Source: an uncultured Clostridia bacterium | Lineage (GTDB): Bacteria > Bacillota > Clostridia > Oscillospirales > Acutalibacteraceae | Reading direction: 5' to 3' | NCBI GenBank assembly: GCA_944384865.1 | Contig: CALWVC010000001.1 | Span: forward strand, 1-27,202 | DNA: 27,202 nt | Shown here: one piece after another, positions 1 through 7,791 of the stretch | How the letters are laid out: every line of letters begins with the position of its first letter | Position numbering within the stretch: position 1 is the stretch's first letter | The notes under the pieces: generated by a model | What the model saw: only the letters and a program-made list of their open reading frames with translations | Database searches by the model: none | Told to the model about the DNA's origin: nothing | Position numbers and translations under genes: made by a program

Positions 1-527
1 GTTTTAATATTGACTTTTTTGATGAAAGCAAAGCCGTAAATGCCGCCGTTTAGTACGGCTGTCAGCGTATAGCCCGGAAAATATGGCCCGGTTGGGAACA
101 GAATCGCGCCTAAAAAATCAGAAACGCCGCTTAAGATCATGCACTCGGCCGGGCCGAGCAGCATGGCGCAAAACACCAGCGGAATAAAAGCAAAGCTGAA
201 TTTGGTAAATGGCGTTTGAATGGAAAGCATACGGGAGAACACAATTTTTACCGCAATCAGCATGGCCAGTAAAACCAGGTTGTTGACGGTCAGTCTGTTT
301 TTAGCCGACAGTTTTCCAACCATTAGAAACAGTGGGACAAACAAAACTAAAAAAGCCATGACTGTTACAGGCGACCACACGCTGTCAGAAAGCAGGCCGG
401 TATATGCTTCCAACAGGAATAACGCGACAGTCAGAAAAGCGGCGTAAAGGATACAGATGCTGGTGAACAACACTTTTTGTTTTATGGTTTTGGGCGAATA
501 GGCGGATGCTTTTTTAAAAACAGACAT
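1..527 (-). CDS. folT: Folate-family ECF transporter S component (FolT), 3' end cut by window
   Basis: Membrane substrate-binding subunit of an energy-coupling factor importer; with the shared EcfAA'T module it would take up folates. The frame is open from ATG 527 to the window edge (175 residues seen). The recognisable FolT core starts near residue 82 (NNLVLLAMLIA) and continues with SRMLSIQTPF (98-107), FAFIPLVFCAMLLGP and the GAILFPTGPYFPGYTLTA stretch (140-157), all typical of folate S components. Unusually, about 80 residues precede the core and contain two further hydrophobic segments (about 20-42 and 54-72), so the full protein is probably near 250 residues rather than the usual 170-190. 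The start is set by an AAGGAG eight bases upstream, inside the leader hairpin. The THF riboswitch in front independently supports folate as substrate. The missing C-terminus lies beyond base 1. Confidence 0.88.
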   Translation of the reverse strand, partial: MSVFKKASAYSPKTIKQKVLFTSICILYAAFLTVALFLLEAYTGLLSDSVWSPVTVMAFLVLFVPLFLMVGKLSAKNRLTVNNLVLLAMLIAVKIVFSRMLSIQTPFTKFSFAFIPLVFCAMLLGPAECMILSGVSDFLGAILFPTGPYFPGYTLTAVLNGGIYGFAFIKKVNIK

Positions 528-530
528 ACA

Positions 531-573
531 AAAAACTCCTTATCATTTAAATTTTCGCTGAAATAATAAGGAG
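531..573 (-). terminator. Terminator-like hairpin that also sequesters the folT Shine-Dalgarno
   Basis: In the minus-strand RNA the arm at 573-561 (CUCCUUAUUAUUU) pairs with 548-536 (AAAUGAUAAGGAG): 13 bp including one G-U, with a 12-nt loop, followed directly by a run of U (535-531). It has the form of an intrinsic terminator, and its 3' arm contains the AAGGAG used by folT. It is therefore the likely expression platform of the THF riboswitch just upstream. Whether control acts on transcription, translation or both cannot be told from sequence. Confidence 0.75.
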
Positions 574-598
574 CTTTTGAAAAGCAGGTCATTATTTA

Positions 599-695
599 AC
601 AGCGGGATGCGAATTGTGTACCGCAAGATCAATCTTTTCGTTTCCGCGACAACTCCCCGTTCGCAGAACACTTAACGCACACAACTCTACTCTGT
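599..695 (-). promoter_or_regulatory. Tetrahydrofolate (THF) riboswitch aptamer upstream of folT
   Basis: Read on the minus strand, the RNA runs ACAG-AGUAGA, then GUGCGUUAAGUG, GAACGGGGAGUUGUCGC, an ACGAAAAG segment, UGCGGUACACAAUU and finally GCAUCCCG-CUGU. These blocks match, in order and spacing, the conserved THF (folT-type) riboswitch remembered from the Eubacterium siraeum structure (GAGUAGA, GCGUUAAGUG, GAAUGGGAUGUCGUC, GCGGUGAAUCAUUGCAUCCG). The closing P1 pairs ACAG (695-692) with CUGU (602-599). It lies between a sigma-A promoter and a folate transporter gene, the usual place for this class. The family assignment is by eye. Confidence 0.9.
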
Positions 696-710
696 ATGTT
701 GTACAGCCGT

Positions 711-739
711 ATTATAGCATGTTTTTCTACAATCGTCAA
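711..739 (-). promoter_or_regulatory. Sigma-A promoter for the folT riboswitch transcript
   Basis: On the minus strand a TTGACG -35 box (739-734) and a perfect TATAAT -10 box (716-711) are separated by 17 bp. Transcription would start near 704, about 9 nt before the riboswitch P1 stem, so the whole aptamer is transcribed. Confidence 0.8.
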
Positions 740-838
740 TGGGGAATTCGTTTTTATGAAAAAAATACTTTATTTCTGGCGTCAGATCGTGTAATATATA
801 AAAATATATGAACCTATTCATCGTAAATTTATAGTATG

Positions 839-870
839 TTTACAAATCTTTCGTATGGGTTTGTTATGAT
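839..870 (+). promoter_or_regulatory. Possible promoter of the GldA-like operon
   Basis: TTTACA (839-844) and TATGAT (865-870) are the best -35/-10 pair before the first ABC gene, but the 20-bp spacing is longer than ideal. A TAAAAT at 870-875 is an alternative -10. The 720-877 gap between this operon and the divergent folT promoter is AT-rich and shows nothing else clear. Confidence 0.35.
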
Positions 871-904
871 AAAATAGGTGATTACCGAAAACGGAGGGAT
901 ATGG

Positions 905-1909
905 ATGATCGAGGTAAAAAACCTCACGAAAAAGTATGGCAGTCATCTGGCCGTAGACGATATATCGTTCAGCGTAAACGACGGCGAGATTTTAGGGTTT
1001 CTGGGCCCAAACGGCGCCGGGAAATCCACAACGATGAATATTTTAACGGGCTGTCTGTCGGCTACTGCGGGCAGCACCACCATCGATGGGTTTGATGTGC
1101 TGACCGATCCTTTTGAGGCCAAACGCAAGCTGGGTTATCTGCCGGAGCAGCCGCCGCTGTATCCGGATATGACGGTTAGAGAATATCTGGGGTTTATATA
1201 TGATCTGAAAAAGGTAAAAATGCCCAAAGGGCCGCATATTGCGGAGATTTGCCGACTGGTTAAGATTCAGGAGGTTTATCACCGGCTGATTAAATATCTT
1301 TCCAAAGGCTATAAACAGCGGGTGGGGATTGCACAGGCGCTGATCGGCAATCCGCGGGTTTTGATTTTGGACGAGCCGACCGTCGGGCTGGATCCGAAAC
1401 AGATTATTGAAATCCGTAATTTGATCCGAATGCTGGGTAAGACACATACGGTGATTTTGAGTTCACATATTTTGCCGGAAGTGCAGGCGGTATGCGACCG
1501 GGTTGTGGTGATCAACAAGGGACGGATCATTGCAGACGATACGCCGGATCATTTGTCGGCGAATTTATCCGACGATCATTCGCTGTCACTGATTTTAGAA
1601 GCGGATAAGAAAAAGGCAATGGACGCCATTCAGGCGTTAAGCGGTGTGAAATCGGTTTCTTATGTGCGTTCTCACGGCGAGAATGCCAATGAGTTTGTGG
1701 TGGATCCGGTTGTAGGCTATGACATCCGTAAACCGCTGTTTGAACTGATGCGCGACAAAGACTGGGCGGTGCTGCAGCTTCGGAGCAACCAGATGTCGCT
1801 GGAGGATATTTTCCTGCGGCTGACGGATGATACTACCGATACCGCTGTGCTGGAACGGTCGTTAAAACGGCGCAAGGAGCAGAATGAACAGGAGGGGGCG
1901 CAGGAATGA
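905..1909 (+). CDS. ABC transporter ATP-binding protein, GldA-like
   Basis: Cytoplasmic ATPase that would drive the membrane permease encoded next. From ATG 905 it has 334 residues. Visible motifs are Walker A GPNGAGKST (34-42), the Q-loop region around YLPEQPPLYPDMTV, signature LSKGYKQR (about 131-138), Walker B VLILDEPTVGLDP and the switch histidine in SSHILPEV. The LSKGYKQR variant and a C-terminal tail of about 100 residues fit the gliding-motility GldA / NosF-like subgroup of ABC-2 ATPases. ATG 905 is chosen over the in-frame GTG at 878 because GGAGG (893-897) lies 7 nt upstream and MIEVKNLTKKYG is the family-typical N-terminus. It overlaps the permease gene by 4 bp (ATGA). In non-gliding Clostridia the substrate of this system is unknown. 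Confidence 0.9.
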   Translation: MIEVKNLTKKYGSHLAVDDISFSVNDGEILGFLGPNGAGKSTTMNILTGCLSATAGSTTIDGFDVLTDPFEAKRKLGYLPEQPPLYPDMTVREYLGFIYDLKKVKMPKGPHIAEICRLVKIQEVYHRLIKYLSKGYKQRVGIAQALIGNPRVLILDEPTVGLDPKQIIEIRNLIRMLGKTHTVILSSHILPEVQAVCDRVVVINKGRIIADDTPDHLSANLSDDHSLSLILEADKKKAMDAIQALSGVKSVSYVRSHGENANEFVVDPVVGYDIRKPLFELMRDKDWAVLQLRSNQMSLEDIFLRLTDDTTDTAVLERSLKRRKEQNEQEGAQE

Positions 1910-2631
1910 AAGCGATTATCAAACGGGAATTGAAGGCTTATTTTACCTCTCCGCTGGGGTATGCAGTGTTGACGGTGTTGGCCTTTTTCTTTGGAATCTT
2001 TTATACGATGTATTTGAAAAACGGTTCGGCAGATATGACCAATGTATTATATTTGATGGTGCTTGCACTGTTTGTGGTTATTCCGCTGTTGACAATGCGG
2101 CTGCTGGCCAATGAACGGCGGCAAAAAACCGATCAGTTGCTGATGTCGGCGCCGGTTAATATCAGTATGATCGTGTTGGGCAAGTTTTTTGCCGCGTTGC
2201 TGTTTTTCTGTGTGTTTTTTGTGGAAGTAATTGTTTTTAATTTTGTATATCTGTTTTTCGGTGCAACGATTGACTGGCTAGTGTTTTTGGGAAATATCCT
2301 TGGAATGTTGTTTTTGAGCGCGGCGCTTATTACAATTGGCCTTTTTATCAGTGCGTTGACTGAGGACCAGGTGGTAGCTGCGATTGCGACTTATGGGATC
2401 TCTTTGATTTTACTGTTTATGAATTTCTTTATGGATATATTCAGTATGATTACCTCTATCACTGTTCCTACGGCAGTAAGCGAAGCTTTTGATTGGATTT
2501 GTTTTTATACGCGCTATCAGAGTTTCACACAAGGAATTTTTGATTTGACCAATATTACGTTTTTTATCAGTGTGATCGCGGTTTTTCTGTTTATGACGGT
2601 ACGGGTTGTCGACAGAAAACGTTGGGCTTAA
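1906..2631 (+). CDS. ABC-2 type permease, GldF-like
   Basis: Integral membrane permease of 241 residues, partner of the preceding ATPase. It opens with MKAIIKRELKAYFTSPLGY, the cytoplasmic lead-in typical of ABC-2/GldF permeases, followed by about six hydrophobic segments (around residues 20-38, 52-70, 95-125, 130-150, 155-180 and 215-233). NERRQKTDQLLMSAPVN between TM2 and TM3 matches the usual cytoplasmic loop of this family. The start overlaps the upstream stop by 4 bp, suggesting translational coupling. Substrate and direction cannot be read from sequence; ABC-2 permeases are mostly exporters or membrane-remodelling systems. Confidence 0.88.
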   Translation: MKAIIKRELKAYFTSPLGYAVLTVLAFFFGIFYTMYLKNGSADMTNVLYLMVLALFVVIPLLTMRLLANERRQKTDQLLMSAPVNISMIVLGKFFAALLFFCVFFVEVIVFNFVYLFFGATIDWLVFLGNILGMLFLSAALITIGLFISALTEDQVVAAIATYGISLILLFMNFFMDIFSMITSITVPTAVSEAFDWICFYTRYQSFTQGIFDLTNITFFISVIAVFLFMTVRVVDRKRWA

Positions 2632-2644
2632 AGGAGGACGCGAC

Positions 2645-4420
2645 ATGGAACAGGAAAAGAAGATCTCTACACAGCATACGGAATCTGAAACGACGGAATC
2701 CGCTGTGGAAAATCAGGAGACAACAGCTGTGGCTGCTGCTAGCCAACAGGATGTTGCTGCTGGCCAAGAGGAGGTTGTTGATTCCGGAAAAAATCAAAGT
2801 CACAAACATGACAAGAAACACAGACAAGGTAAATCAAAAAAAAGCAAAGATTCAAATCAGCTCCCGTTTTACAAGCGGCCGGGTTTTAAATATTCTACAT
2901 TGTCTACCGTGCTGGTGGTTATCTTTATCGTTTGTGTGGTGGGCGTAAATGTTCTGGCGTCTTTTGTATCAGAACGGTTTAATCTGGATCTGGATTTGAC
3001 AGCTTCCGGAGATTATACGCTTACAGAAGAAAACGTTGAATATGTCAGAAATCTGAACAAGCCGGTAGTCATCACCGTTTCCACCACGGAAGATGCGTAT
3101 ACTGAAGGAACTTATCTAAATTTGGTGCAGTCCACCTATTACTGTCAGGATCCTACGGGCGGCCGGTATTTTAAACAGGCTATCGAACTTCTGAAAAACT
3201 ATGCAAAAGTGAATTCGAATATTACTGTGCAGTTTGTAGACAGCACTTCGCCGGCTTTTTATGAATATCAAGACCGGTTTAATAACAGTGTTGTCTATGG
3301 AGATATTATTGTAGAGTGCACGGAAAATGAAAAATACAAGATTTTAGGGCTGGAGGATCTGTATGAGATCCAGTCGTCGTCCTCCTCTTATATGGATATG
3401 TATTATGGAGGCAGCTATTATATTTCCGGCTCCATGGTTGAAACAGCGGTCACCTCAGCGCTGAGCTATGTTAATTCTGATGAAACCGATGTGATGACCA
3501 TTATTGAGGGCTATAATACCAACGAGCAGGTGGTATCGGTATTTCAGCAGTATTATCAGAGTCAGAACTATTTATGTCAGACGATTCAGAATCTGACGGC
3601 CTCAAACATCCCGGAGGATACTGATATTCTGGTGATGTTAGCGCCGACGACTGATCTGACTGACGACGAGATCAAGAAGATCGACGAATTTTTGGTCAAT
3701 GACGGCGCGTATGGTAAGCATCTGCTGTATTTTGCCTCTCCGGATCAGCGTAATACGCCGAATCTGGACGCTTTGCTCAGGGAATGGGGGATTGAATGCG
3801 GCAGCGGCACTGTATATGAGACGGATACGGATAATTCTCTGGCGATGTATGGTGCGACCTCTCAAAAGCTGGAGGTGGCTGTCGAAGACGGCGCTTATAC
3901 CGACAATTTGTCTGACCGGGATGTTTATGGCCTGCTGCAGCGTCCGGTGACGGCCCTGTTTCAGGAAATGGGTAAATATACGGTCACAGAACTGTTGAAG
4001 ACGTCGGAAACCTCGACGATTATGCCGATTGACGCAGATATCAATACCTGGCAGCCGGCAGATGACGCAGTGTATGAATATTATGACGCCATGGTGTTGT
4101 CCACCTATTCTACCGGTGATCATACCGGAGAACAGGAGCAGTTGCAGTCTAGCGTGTGTGTGGTAGCAGGTGTATATGACCTGGAGTTTATCAATATGGA
4201 ATCGTATGGGAACGGCCAAATGTTGATGAATGTGACAAATAATATGGTGCGGCGGGATGCCGGCGCGACCTTCTCAGTTGAAAATAAGGCGCTTACAGTC
4301 AATACGGTATCGTTGACAGAATCACAGGGCAATGTGATTTTACTGGTATCTGTAGTAGGCGTCACAGTAGTGGTTCTGGCAACCGGGATTGTGATCTATG
4401 TGCGGAGGAAGAGAAGATAA
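2645..4420 (+). CDS. GldG-family ABC auxiliary membrane protein
   Basis: A 591-residue auxiliary subunit. The first 75 or so residues are hydrophilic (Glu/Gln/Ala then Lys-rich, KKSKDSNQ), followed by a transmembrane helix around 80-105, a large extracytoplasmic region of about 450 residues with features of GldG/ABC-auxiliary domains (an early DLTASGDYTLTEENVEYVRNL segment and later DILVMLAPTTDLTDDEIKKI), and a C-terminal transmembrane helix ending in RRKRR. ATG 2645 is preferred to an in-frame ATG at 2606 because AAAGGAGG (2630-2637) lies 7 nt upstream and the earlier start overlaps the permease. Bacteroidetes GldG is required for gliding with GldA and GldF; the clostridial homologue has no established function. 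Confidence 0.83.
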   Translation: MEQEKKISTQHTESETTESAVENQETTAVAAASQQDVAAGQEEVVDSGKNQSHKHDKKHRQGKSKKSKDSNQLPFYKRPGFKYSTLSTVLVVIFIVCVVGVNVLASFVSERFNLDLDLTASGDYTLTEENVEYVRNLNKPVVITVSTTEDAYTEGTYLNLVQSTYYCQDPTGGRYFKQAIELLKNYAKVNSNITVQFVDSTSPAFYEYQDRFNNSVVYGDIIVECTENEKYKILGLEDLYEIQSSSSSYMDMYYGGSYYISGSMVETAVTSALSYVNSDETDVMTIIEGYNTNEQVVSVFQQYYQSQNYLCQTIQNLTASNIPEDTDILVMLAPTTDLTDDEIKKIDEFLVNDGAYGKHLLYFASPDQRNTPNLDALLREWGIECGSGTVYETDTDNSLAMYGATSQKLEVAVEDGAYTDNLSDRDVYGLLQRPVTALFQEMGKYTVTELLKTSETSTIMPIDADINTWQPADDAVYEYYDAMVLSTYSTGDHTGEQEQLQSSVCVVAGVYDLEFINMESYGNGQMLMNVTNNMVRRDAGATFSVENKALTVNTVSLTESQGNVILLVSVVGVTVVVLATGIVIYVRRKRR

Positions 4421-6162
4421 TGGAGGAGCATAAAAATCTACCGGAATCGCAGGAACCGGATATACAGCAGGATGCTCTGCATATCGACGGCGGCTCGCAG
4501 GCGGATGTTGCGTCTGTTCCTGATACACAGCCAGAGCGGCCTGTGCAGCAGGATGCAGGGTCAGCGTCAGAGAAACGCCGGGATACGGCACCTGTGATTA
4601 TTGAGGAATCTACGATTTTTAATGCGCCGCAGCCGGAAGATGCGCCCAAGCGGCGCAAGAAAAGCGGATATGGCAAGCTGATCGGGCTTCTTACCGGGGG
4701 GTGTCTGGTGCTGGCGTTGGCGATTACGCTGGTGGTTGTGTTCTGGGCGGTTCCGGAATCCGATGTTGCGGATCCGACAGAAACAGAAGCGATTGCGTTG
4801 ATTTCGCTGGAGGCTTCAAATGTCCGGGAACTGGCTGTGCAGAATGCTGCCGGTGGATTTACAATGACGGCGTATCAGACGACAGAGGACACCGATGAAG
4901 ACGGTACCGAGGAAACGGTCACGAAGCTCAAACTGAAAGATTATGATGATATTCCGCAGGATGCCGATGTTAATACGCTGGTTTTGACCAATTTTTGTGC
5001 GTTGGAGGCGGTCAGTCAATTGAGCGGGGACTGGACGGAGGAAAGCTGCGGCTTGTTGAAGCCGGCGGTTACAGCCAGCGCGACTTTGCAGGACGGTGAA
5101 ACCGTTACCTGCAGCCTTGGGAACCAGTCGCCGGACGGATCCGGTTATTACTGCAAGGTTTCCGGAAAAGAGGATATTTATATTGTGGCAACGGATATCT
5201 TCACCTCATTTTCCCAGACAATAGAGGATTTTGTAGATACGCAGATCATTGAAAAAATGGAAGCCGGTAGCGACAGCGACATCTATTTCAGCGGCGGAGA
5301 GCTGGCTCGGTATGATGAAATCCGGCTCTCTGGCAGCAAGTATCCGGCGCCGATTACCTTTGACTATGATTCAACCTCTGAAGTGTTGCTGCGTTATCGC
5401 ATTACTAGTCCGATCAATCGATATGCCAATGATGACAGAATCACAATGCTGTTAGCGCCTTTTACCTCCGGGTTGGATTCTTCAGGCGTTTATAAGCTGC
5501 GGTATTCAGAAGCCGATCTGCAAGAATATGGGATGGATCAGCCCGGTCAGGTCGTTTATTATAAGATCAAAGATCAGGAGTTTACGCTGCGCGTCTCCAG
5601 ATTAAGCGTGAAAGATAACGGATATTATGCTTGTACCATTAACGATGTCCCGGTGATTTATAAGCTTTCTCAAGACGTTTGTGCGTTTTTAGATTATTCA
5701 CTGGACGATTTTCGCAGTGAGAATCTGTTTATCAGTCAGCCGCAATATGTGGATACTTTTTCGGTTACGTTGGATGGTCAAACCACTGTCTATCATATTT
5801 CCACTGAGGAACAAACAGACGAGGATGGCAATGAGACCACCAATATCGTGGTCACGCTGGATGGAGAACGGCTGGATACGGCAAGTTTTCAAAATATGTA
5901 TGCCGGTATTGCGTTGGTGCGGGCGGCAGATTATCTGGAAGATCCGCCAGCCGTGACGGGAGAGCCTTATTTGACGCTACATCTGACCTTTAATAATGGT
6001 TGGGACGATCAGACGCTGCAATTTATAAAATATAATGATCGCTATTATCGATATCTGGAGAATGGCGCCGGAGACGAGCTGATTAACTATATGGTTGTTG
6101 ATCAGTTGGTTGAAAGCATTCGCGATTTTCAGGCGGGTGAAACAGTGCTGTCTCCGGCATAA
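4420..6162 (+). CDS. DUF4340-type membrane-anchored protein
   Basis: A 580-residue protein, last gene of the Gld-like operon; its ATG shares the final A of the preceding TAA (TAATG). Residues 1-85 are polar and of low complexity (many Gln, Asp, Pro, then KRRKKSGYGK), residues about 88-113 form one transmembrane helix, and the remainder is predicted outside the cell. That region carries acidic, Thr/Ser/Tyr-rich segments typical of DUF4340 proteins found beside GldG-like genes in Firmicutes. The N-terminal layout (polar tail, basic patch, TM, exported domain) copies that of the preceding GldG-like protein, suggesting the two assemble side by side. No catalytic motif is visible. The DUF assignment is from memory of gene order and general character. 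Confidence 0.72.
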   Translation: MEEHKNLPESQEPDIQQDALHIDGGSQADVASVPDTQPERPVQQDAGSASEKRRDTAPVIIEESTIFNAPQPEDAPKRRKKSGYGKLIGLLTGGCLVLALAITLVVVFWAVPESDVADPTETEAIALISLEASNVRELAVQNAAGGFTMTAYQTTEDTDEDGTEETVTKLKLKDYDDIPQDADVNTLVLTNFCALEAVSQLSGDWTEESCGLLKPAVTASATLQDGETVTCSLGNQSPDGSGYYCKVSGKEDIYIVATDIFTSFSQTIEDFVDTQIIEKMEAGSDSDIYFSGGELARYDEIRLSGSKYPAPITFDYDSTSEVLLRYRITSPINRYANDDRITMLLAPFTSGLDSSGVYKLRYSEADLQEYGMDQPGQVVYYKIKDQEFTLRVSRLSVKDNGYYACTINDVPVIYKLSQDVCAFLDYSLDDFRSENLFISQPQYVDTFSVTLDGQTTVYHISTEEQTDEDGNETTNIVVTLDGERLDTASFQNMYAGIALVRAADYLEDPPAVTGEPYLTLHLTFNNGWDDQTLQFIKYNDRYYRYLENGAGDELINYMVVDQLVESIRDFQAGETVLSPA

Positions 6163-6197
6163 ACAAAACGCATCCGCATAACGGCGGTTTTGCGAAG

Positions 6198-6235
6198 ATT
6201 CGCGTGCCCGCGTTATTGGCGGCACGCGAATTTTT
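6198..6235 (+). terminator. Intrinsic terminator of the GldA-like operon
   Basis: Perfect 11-bp inverted repeat ATTCGCGTGCC (6198-6208) / GGCACGCGAAT (6221-6231) with a 12-nt loop and a TTTTT run, 36 bases after the DUF4340 stop codon. Confidence 0.88.
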
Positions 6236-6245
6236 GTCAAAACGG

Positions 6246-6274
6246 TTTCTGAAGTGGTATGAATGTGCTATAAT
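6246..6274 (+). promoter_or_regulatory. Extended -10 promoter after the Gld operon terminator
   Basis: TGC-TATAAT (6266-6274) is a perfect extended -10; the -35 position holds only TTTCTG (6246-6251) at 17 bp. A transcript from here would start near 6281 and pass through a possible small ORF before reaching yfmF. Confidence 0.5.
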
Positions 6275-6291
6275 TGTTTCAGGAGAGTCAG

Positions 6292-6411
6292 ATGAGAGTA
6301 TGTGTGTATAGCGGTAGCGTGTACAGACCGCTTTCAGACCGGATCTGCAGAAAAGTTTGTTGCGGCCGTATAATGGATTATGAAATAATATGTTCGCTTT
6401 TAAATGTTTGA
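6292..6411 (+). CDS. Possible 39-residue Cys-rich small ORF, unrecognised
   Basis: ATG 6292 to TGA 6409-6411, preceded by AGGAGAG (6281-6287) at 4-nt spacing and by an extended -10 promoter at 6246-6274. The peptide contains five cysteines (positions 4, 19, 23, 24 and 34), several arginines, and no signal peptide. I do not recognise it. An AGCGGT/ACCGCT inverted repeat (6310-6315/6327-6332) inside it could instead mark a structured RNA leader, and with the promoter so close the SD would sit almost at the 5' end of the transcript. A chance ORF remains more likely than not. Confidence 0.2.
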   Translation: MRVCVYSGSVYRPLSDRICRKVCCGRIMDYEIICSLLNV

Positions 6412-6466
6412 GCGCTGTTCCTTGCGCTGAAAAGACAGAAAGTGATAGCATTTTTTATATAGGGTA

Positions 6467-6475
6467 TGCTATAAT
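6467..6475 (+). promoter_or_regulatory. Extended -10 promoter directly before yfmF
   Basis: TGC-TATAAT (6467-6475) with no good -35 (AGCATT at 17 bp). A start near 6482 would give a leader of about 26 nt to the yfmF ATG, with the GGAGG included. Confidence 0.55.
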
Positions 6476-6507
6476 AAATCAGTATGACAGAAAGATGGAG
6501 GAAATTT

Positions 6508-7791
6508 ATGGATCAGGTGAAGATACAGACGCTGTGTGATGGCGTTGAGGGATGCTTTATTGCTGCAAAGCATTTCAAAACGTTTCGGATCAGCATTTCA
6601 TTTTTTGTACCGATGCGGCGGGAAACAGCTGCGGCAAATGCGCTGCTGACGGGAATCCTGACCCGGGCGTCTGCGGAATATCCGGATTTTACTGCGGTTA
6701 ACGCACGGCTGCATGAGCTATATGGGGCATCCATATATGGCAGTGTTTCCAAATTTGGAGATTTGCAGCGGGTGAAATTTGTAATTTCGGCGTTGGATGA
6801 CCGATATACGTTGCAGCAGGAGCAGATTTCAAAACAGGCGGCGGAAATGCTGTTGTCGATGTTGTTTGCGCCGCCGCTGGAGGATGGTCTGTTTCGCCAG
6901 GCTGACTTTGAACGGGAAAAGCGGCTGCTGATTGAAAATATTCAAAGCGAGTTGAATGAAAAGCGCAGTTATGCAATTGCCAGGACAGAGAGTATTGTAT
7001 GTGCCGGCGAGCCTTATGGCATCCCCAAATACGGTATGTTGGAGGATGCACAGGCGCTGACCAACCAGCAGGCGGTGCAGGCCTGGCAGACGCTGCTTGC
7101 ACAGGCGTTTGTGCGGATCAACATTGTGGCAGCACAAGCGCCGCGGGCTGTATATGAGCAGGTTCAACAGCAGTTCGCCGGGATTAAGCGACAGGTATTG
7201 CCGGTCACGCCATATGCGCCGCATCGCAAAAACGCGCAGCTGAAAGAGCAGACAGAGACGATGGATGTGACGCAGGATAAGCTTTGTATGGCGTATTGTA
7301 TGGATGTGGCGTCGGATTTTCAAAATCGGATCATAGCGCGAGTTATGACAGATGTGTTAGGTGGGGGCCCTTATTCGCTGTGTTTTCAGAATGTGCGGGA
7401 AAAGCAGAGTCTCTGTTATTATTGCGCGGCACGGGCCAACACACAAAAAAATATTGTTTTGATCGATAGTGGTGTTTTACCGCAGAACAGCTTACAGGCG
7501 CAGCAGGCAATTGCACAGCAGGTCCAGCTGTTGCAGGACGGGGCGTTTACCGACGAGATGTTACAGGCGTCTAAGATGGCGATCGCTGACTATATGCGCA
7601 CGCTGCAGGATTCTCCGGAGCTGATTGATACCTGGTATGGCAACATGGTGTTTGAAGCACCGGATATAACGTTATCAGCGTATACGGACGCTGTATGGAA
7701 GGTATCCAGACAGCAGGTGATTCAGTTGGCAAAAACGCTGGAATTGGATACGGTATATCAATTGCGCGGGGCTCAAAAGGAGGCGGAGTAA
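6508..7791 (+). CDS. yfmF: M16-family protein YfmF-like (non-catalytic partner)
   Basis: 427 residues from ATG 6508, chosen because GGAGG (6497-6501) lies 6 nt upstream. It has the two-domain insulinase/M16 fold by sequence character: an N-terminal half with FFVPMRRETAAANALLTGILTRASAEYPDF and a C-terminal half with NVREKQSLCYYCAARANTQKN, the Arg/Tyr substrate-binding segment of M16 proteins. No HxxEH zinc motif is present; the place of the active site is taken by LHELYGASIYGS, as in YfmF proteins. The next gene retains HxxEH, so the pair probably works as a heterodimer like other split M16 peptidases. In Bacillus, YfmF and YfmH are linked genetically to 5-aminopentanol modification of elongation factor P; the step is not defined by sequence. 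Confidence 0.85.
   Translation: MDQVKIQTLCDGVEGCFIAAKHFKTFRISISFFVPMRRETAAANALLTGILTRASAEYPDFTAVNARLHELYGASIYGSVSKFGDLQRVKFVISALDDRYTLQQEQISKQAAEMLLSMLFAPPLEDGLFRQADFEREKRLLIENIQSELNEKRSYAIARTESIVCAGEPYGIPKYGMLEDAQALTNQQAVQAWQTLLAQAFVRINIVAAQAPRAVYEQVQQQFAGIKRQVLPVTPYAPHRKNAQLKEQTETMDVTQDKLCMAYCMDVASDFQNRIIARVMTDVLGGGPYSLCFQNVREKQSLCYYCAARANTQKNIVLIDSGVLPQNSLQAQQAIAQQVQLLQDGAFTDEMLQASKMAIADYMRTLQDSPELIDTWYGNMVFEAPDITLSAYTDAVWKVSRQQVIQLAKTLELDTVYQLRGAQKEAE

Noticed and set aside
220..811. Plus-strand ORFs of 75 and 65 codons at 220-447 and 614-811
   Set aside because: They are antisense to folT and its riboswitch, lack a ribosome binding site and resemble no protein I know.
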